Part shown: positions 60,998 through 64,000 of the stretch, one piece after another
How positions within the stretch are numbered: position 1 is the first letter of the stretch
Layout: each line of letters begins with the position of its first letter
From: Photobacterium indicum
Lineage (GTDB): Bacteria > Pseudomonadota > Gammaproteobacteria > Enterobacterales > Vibrionaceae
Direction of reading: 5' to 3'
Length of the DNA: 64,000 nucleotides
NCBI RefSeq assembly: GCF_003026215.1
Contig: NZ_PYOC01000001.1
Location: 62,001-126,000, forward strand
Program-made: the position numbers and the translations under genes
Notes under the pieces: generated by a model
Databases searched by the model: none
What the model was told of the DNA's origin: nothing
Seen by the model: only the letters and a program-made list of their open reading frames with translations

Positions 60998-61819
60998 TTG
61001 AAAGCACTAATTTGGGTCAATACCTACCATGCAACAAAACCACAACCATTACGGAATGTGCCAATCTACACCCCAAGTATTATTGCTGTTCAGTCTGGTC
61101 GAAAAGTGCTGAAATGGCATGATGATGCGTTAACATTCAATAAAACAAACTGGCTAGTTATCCCTGCTAGCCAACAACTCACGTTTATTAACGAGCCACA
61201 TCAAGCACACTTTAATTCCACTCAGATCTCGTTTTTGAGTCCCCCTTCTGAAACAATAATGAGCGCGCTCGATAATCATAACGATAAGAAGATCCATTCC
61301 CCACCACATATCGGAAAGCCCTTAATTGCTACAGATGCAGCCCTCGATTTTGTCTTCTCGCAATTAGTTGCCATCGTGAAACAGAAGCTAAGTATTGAGG
61401 TGCAACGGCACTATTTAAATGCCTTCTATCAACAGCTGTTGGAGATAGGCGTATTGCATTTACTTTTTCCTGCATCTACTTTGTCGATGCGCGAAAAAGT
61501 CAGCCGATATTTATCCGCTAACCCTGCGGATCACCACTCTATCGAAGCAACCTGCAGGCACTTTTCGACCAGCAAAGCGACGTTAACTCGCCACTTGGCC
61601 AAGGAAGATACGCTATTTCGCGATGTGTTGGCTGAAGTGCGCATGTTGCACGGGCTCAGCTTGATGCAGCAATTTTCGTATACACAGCTTGAGCTTGCAC
61701 TGCGTTGCGGCTATCAATCTGAAGCACGCTTCAGCCAACGCTTTCAGCAACAATTTGGAATTACCCCGAAGCAATATATGAAAACAGTTATGAAGACCGC
61801 CACGAAAAATACAGCATAA
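60998..61819 (+). CDS. AraC-family transcriptional regulator
   Basis: Regulator of about 273 residues. N-terminal cupin-like sensing domain and C-terminal double helix-turn-helix (from about 170; SIEATCRHFSTSKATLTRHLAKE, then YTQLELALRCGYQSEARFSQRFQQQFGITPKQY). No ATG fits: I take the TTG at 60998 (MKALIWVNTYH) with GGGGTG 4 bases before it; a TTG at 60986 is the alternative. Close behind the PEBP-family gene. Confidence 0.85.
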   Translation: MKALIWVNTYHATKPQPLRNVPIYTPSIIAVQSGRKVLKWHDDALTFNKTNWLVIPASQQLTFINEPHQAHFNSTQISFLSPPSETIMSALDNHNDKKIHSPPHIGKPLIATDAALDFVFSQLVAIVKQKLSIEVQRHYLNAFYQQLLEIGVLHLLFPASTLSMREKVSRYLSANPADHHSIEATCRHFSTSKATLTRHLAKEDTLFRDVLAEVRMLHGLSLMQQFSYTQLELALRCGYQSEARFSQRFQQQFGITPKQYMKTVMKTATKNTA

Positions 61820-62117
61820 GATATCGCCTACCTTAACGTGAAAAATCGCTATTCATAAACCGAAATTTAAGCCGAATTAATATTGAGGATTAAACACTTT
61901 CACGGCGCTAATAATGGTGAATAGTAATGACCTACCAGACATAAAAATATAAATAAAACCACCTAAAGCAATGAATAGACGCAATTAACAAGCATCATAT
62001 TCACCAAGCAAATGATTTATTTTCAATACAAGATCACAGTTTATAAATTATTCCCGGAAAGAGTATTTTCATTAACTACCATCAATTACTCATCGGAGGT
62101 CAGATAAGGAAAGATAA
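61820..62117. other. 298-base region before the lipase operon
   Basis: Promoter region of the lipase operon; no operator recognised and no gene. Confidence 0.4.
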
Positions 62118-63059
62118 ATGAAACAATTAATTGTACTACTCACTCTTTGCTTAGCAGCAGTCACATGCCAAGCATCAACCAGTGCGGACAATGCTACACA
62201 AAAAGGCTACACAGAAACCCAATACCCCATCGTTTTAGTGCACGGGTTATTTGGTTTTGATTCACTTGCAGGGTTTGATTACTTTTACGGTATCCCTCAA
62301 GAACTCAGTAAAAGTGGTGCTAAAGTTTATGTTGCCCAAATATCAGCTACTAATAGTTCAGAGCTACGTGGCGAACAACTGCTTTTACAAGTTGAAGAAG
62401 TACTTGCTGTAACTGGCGCTGAAAAAGTAAATCTTATTGGGCATAGCCATGGCGGACCAACAGCACGTTATGTCGCATCCGTCGCCCCTCAATATGTCGC
62501 TTCAGTAACCAGTATTGGCGGTGTCAACAAAGGTTCAACTGTTGCCGATATCATGCGAGGAACCATTCCTGAAGGCTCATTACCAGAAGGGATTGCGGTT
62601 AAATTGGCTGGAGGGTTAACTACACTCATTGGGCTACTTTCTGGTGGCAGTGATCTACCCCAAGATCCACTGGCATCACTTGAAGCCTTAACTACTGCAG
62701 GTTCTTTGGCGTTTAATCAGAAATACCCTGAAGGAATCCCAACATCAGACTGTGGCGACGGTGATTGGGTTGCCGATAACGGGGTGTATTATTACTCATG
62801 GACGGGCACTTCAAACTACACCAACGTACTCGACCCTATTGATCCTGCGATGTTGATTTTAGGCTTCGCATTCGATGAACCGAATGATGGACTAGTGGGT
62901 CAGTGTAGCTCACACCTTGGGAAGGTTATTCGCGATGATTATAAAATGAATCACCTCGATGAAATTAACGGTTTACTAGGTATTCATCATTTATTTGAAA
63001 CGGATCCTAAAACCCTTTATCGCCAGCATGCTAACCGCCTACAGCTACAAGGATTGTAA
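62118..63059 (+). CDS. Secreted triacylglycerol lipase (family I.1/I.2)
   Basis: Extracellular lipase of 313 residues with signal peptide (MKQLIVLLTLCLAAVTCQA). Oxyanion HGLFGFDSLAG, nucleophile Ser in GHSHGGPTARYV (about 110), Asp in EPNDGLVG and His in SSHLGKVI. The Cys pair (SDCGDGDW and GQCSSHLG) fits the structural disulfide of Pseudomonas-type lipases. Secretion would be by the Sec and type II route after folding by the foldase encoded 2 bases downstream. Confidence 0.93.
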   Translation: MKQLIVLLTLCLAAVTCQASTSADNATQKGYTETQYPIVLVHGLFGFDSLAGFDYFYGIPQELSKSGAKVYVAQISATNSSELRGEQLLLQVEEVLAVTGAEKVNLIGHSHGGPTARYVASVAPQYVASVTSIGGVNKGSTVADIMRGTIPEGSLPEGIAVKLAGGLTTLIGLLSGGSDLPQDPLASLEALTTAGSLAFNQKYPEGIPTSDCGDGDWVADNGVYYYSWTGTSNYTNVLDPIDPAMLILGFAFDEPNDGLVGQCSSHLGKVIRDDYKMNHLDEINGLLGIHHLFETDPKTLYRQHANRLQLQGL

Positions 63060-63061
63060 TC

Positions 63062-63991
63062 ATGAAAAAGACCGCACTTAAAATATCTATCGAGCTTGGT
63101 GCCTGTATTGCTGGTATCTGTATTTTTGCTGCGGTCATACTCAACTTGCACCTGTTTAATACTGATAAGGCAGTACCTTTGTTAACAACATCGATGCCAG
63201 CACCGTCAGCAATCAAAGCCACTTCGCAAAACGATACCAATATTGATGTTGATTCTAATCGAGATACCTTCGAATATTTTCTCTCTGGTTTAGGTGAAAA
63301 AGACATTGATACTCTAAAAAAGAATTTTGCCGAATTTAATGAACAACAAAACCCCACAGTTAAAATCGATGAAGCTCTGTTTCAACAATATATCGACTAT
63401 AAAGCAGCATTATTTGCCTTAGAACGTACGACGAGTAACGGTGCAACCTCAGTAAATTCTCAGCTTTTCGCAATACATCAGCAGTTATTAGAAATACAGC
63501 GACAATTCTTTACCCCCGAGCAGCAACAGGCATTATTTGGGGAAGAAAACCAATTACGCGAACTCGCTTTAAAGCAACAAGAGCTCAAACACCAAGCGCA
63601 ATCGCCTGCTGACTACCAACAACTTTGGCAAGATGAATTAAACCAGTTCCCCCCCAACTTACAAGAAAGCTATCGCAACGCTAGCCTGCTCAACCGATTA
63701 AAATTAACCAAAGATATGGATGCACAAAGCCAGTTCTTAATACGGGAAGAGCTCGTGGGCAGTGAAGCAGCCATGCGGCTCACAAATTTAGATCAGCAGC
63801 GAGAAAGCTTCAAGCAACAAGTTGATAAATACTTAATAGAACGAGAACAGATATTACTCAATACAAACAGTAACCAAGATGAGAAATTACTAGCCATACA
63901 AACACTGCGTGAACTCACATTTGAATCCGACCAATACCGCCGGATTCAAGCATTAGAAAATATTCATGATCAACAAGCCACGGTATATTAA
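63062..63991 (+). CDS. Lipase-specific foldase (Lif)
   Basis: Steric chaperone that stays anchored in the inner membrane and folds the lipase in the periplasm. 309 residues: N-terminal membrane anchor (IELGACIAGICIFAAVILNLH), Ala/Pro/Thr-rich variable linker, the family motif RxxFDYxLSAxGE seen here as RDTFEYFLSGLGE (about 67), and a long Gln/Leu-rich helical body that clamps the enzyme. Complete, stop at the right end of the window. Two bases from the lipase gene, which is the normal operon. Confidence 0.93.
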   Translation: MKKTALKISIELGACIAGICIFAAVILNLHLFNTDKAVPLLTTSMPAPSAIKATSQNDTNIDVDSNRDTFEYFLSGLGEKDIDTLKKNFAEFNEQQNPTVKIDEALFQQYIDYKAALFALERTTSNGATSVNSQLFAIHQQLLEIQRQFFTPEQQQALFGEENQLRELALKQQELKHQAQSPADYQQLWQDELNQFPPNLQESYRNASLLNRLKLTKDMDAQSQFLIREELVGSEAAMRLTNLDQQRESFKQQVDKYLIEREQILLNTNSNQDEKLLAIQTLRELTFESDQYRRIQALENIHDQQATVY

Positions 63992-64000
63992 ATAAGTCGA

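Overview
The window is chromosomal DNA from a moderately AT-rich marine gammaproteobacterium. Gene content and protein styles (YpdAB with a YhjX-type carrier, NorR with Hcp-Hcr, agmatine deiminase genes, DUF3157, Lipase-Lif, Fur/PurR/FNR-type operators) fit Vibrionaceae, most likely Photobacterium. That assignment is inference from protein resemblance only; no rRNA or tRNA gene was seen.

Layout. 1-2074 (minus): a TRAP carboxylate transporter (dctP-dctQ-dctM, dctM cut by the window edge). 2480-4089: a LysE exporter divergent from a LysR regulator. 4175-10387: a secreted 5'-nucleotidase lipoprotein with a PurR-type box upstream, an outer-membrane barrel protein and a large exported phosphatase-superfamily protein. 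11330-16295 (minus): nitric-oxide/nitrosative stress cluster norR, hcp, hcr, with a sigma54 promoter and GT-N7-AC palindromes. 16417-18359: LysR and a divergent EamA exporter. 18721-20397: a periplasmic di-haem protein. 20479-23111 (minus): ferrous iron uptake (feoA, feoB, a small Cys-rich FeoB partner) with two Fur-type boxes. 23603-27275 (minus): a sugar-binding protein with a GltR/GtrS-like two-component pair but no permease genes, next to an IS6-family scar. 27900-29948: ribosome hibernation factor, Lrp regulator, EamA exporter. 30099-33858: a YpdA/YpdB pyruvate-sensing pair followed by its YhjX-like MFS target, with the YpdB direct-repeat operator recognisable. 33948-38934: agmatine deiminase pathway (antiporter, agmatine deiminase, TetR regulator, putrescine carbamoyltransferase) in which carbamate kinase survives only as 19 codons behind an FNR-type promoter. 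40693-44633: ornithine carbamoyltransferase, followed by 2.9 kb (SGNH hydrolase, orphan membrane/coiled-coil protein, IS3 scar, a tiny operator-promoter-terminator unit) and closed by a 93-bp repeat of the ornithine carbamoyltransferase 3' end. 44720-53916: small proteins, a patatin-lysophospholipase pair, RidA, cytochrome c, GNAT, PhoD-like phosphatase, LysR and MATE exporter. 53927-57126: a decayed IS6-family element and two unequal serine hydrolases. 57465-61819: copper-handling pair, AEC carrier, RRM protein, PEBP-like protein, AraC regulator. 62118-63991: secreted lipase and its foldase.

The best-supported regulatory links are PurR-nucleotidase, NorR/sigma54-hcp, Fur-feo, YpdB-yhjX and FNR-agmatine cluster. 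The least ordinary places are the 93-bp bracketed segment at 41602-44633, the carbamate kinase remnant at 36781, the 17-bp tandem repeats between hcp and hcr, and the FadR-type mini transcription unit near 42050-42137. I saw no CRISPR array, prophage or clear unknown defence system.
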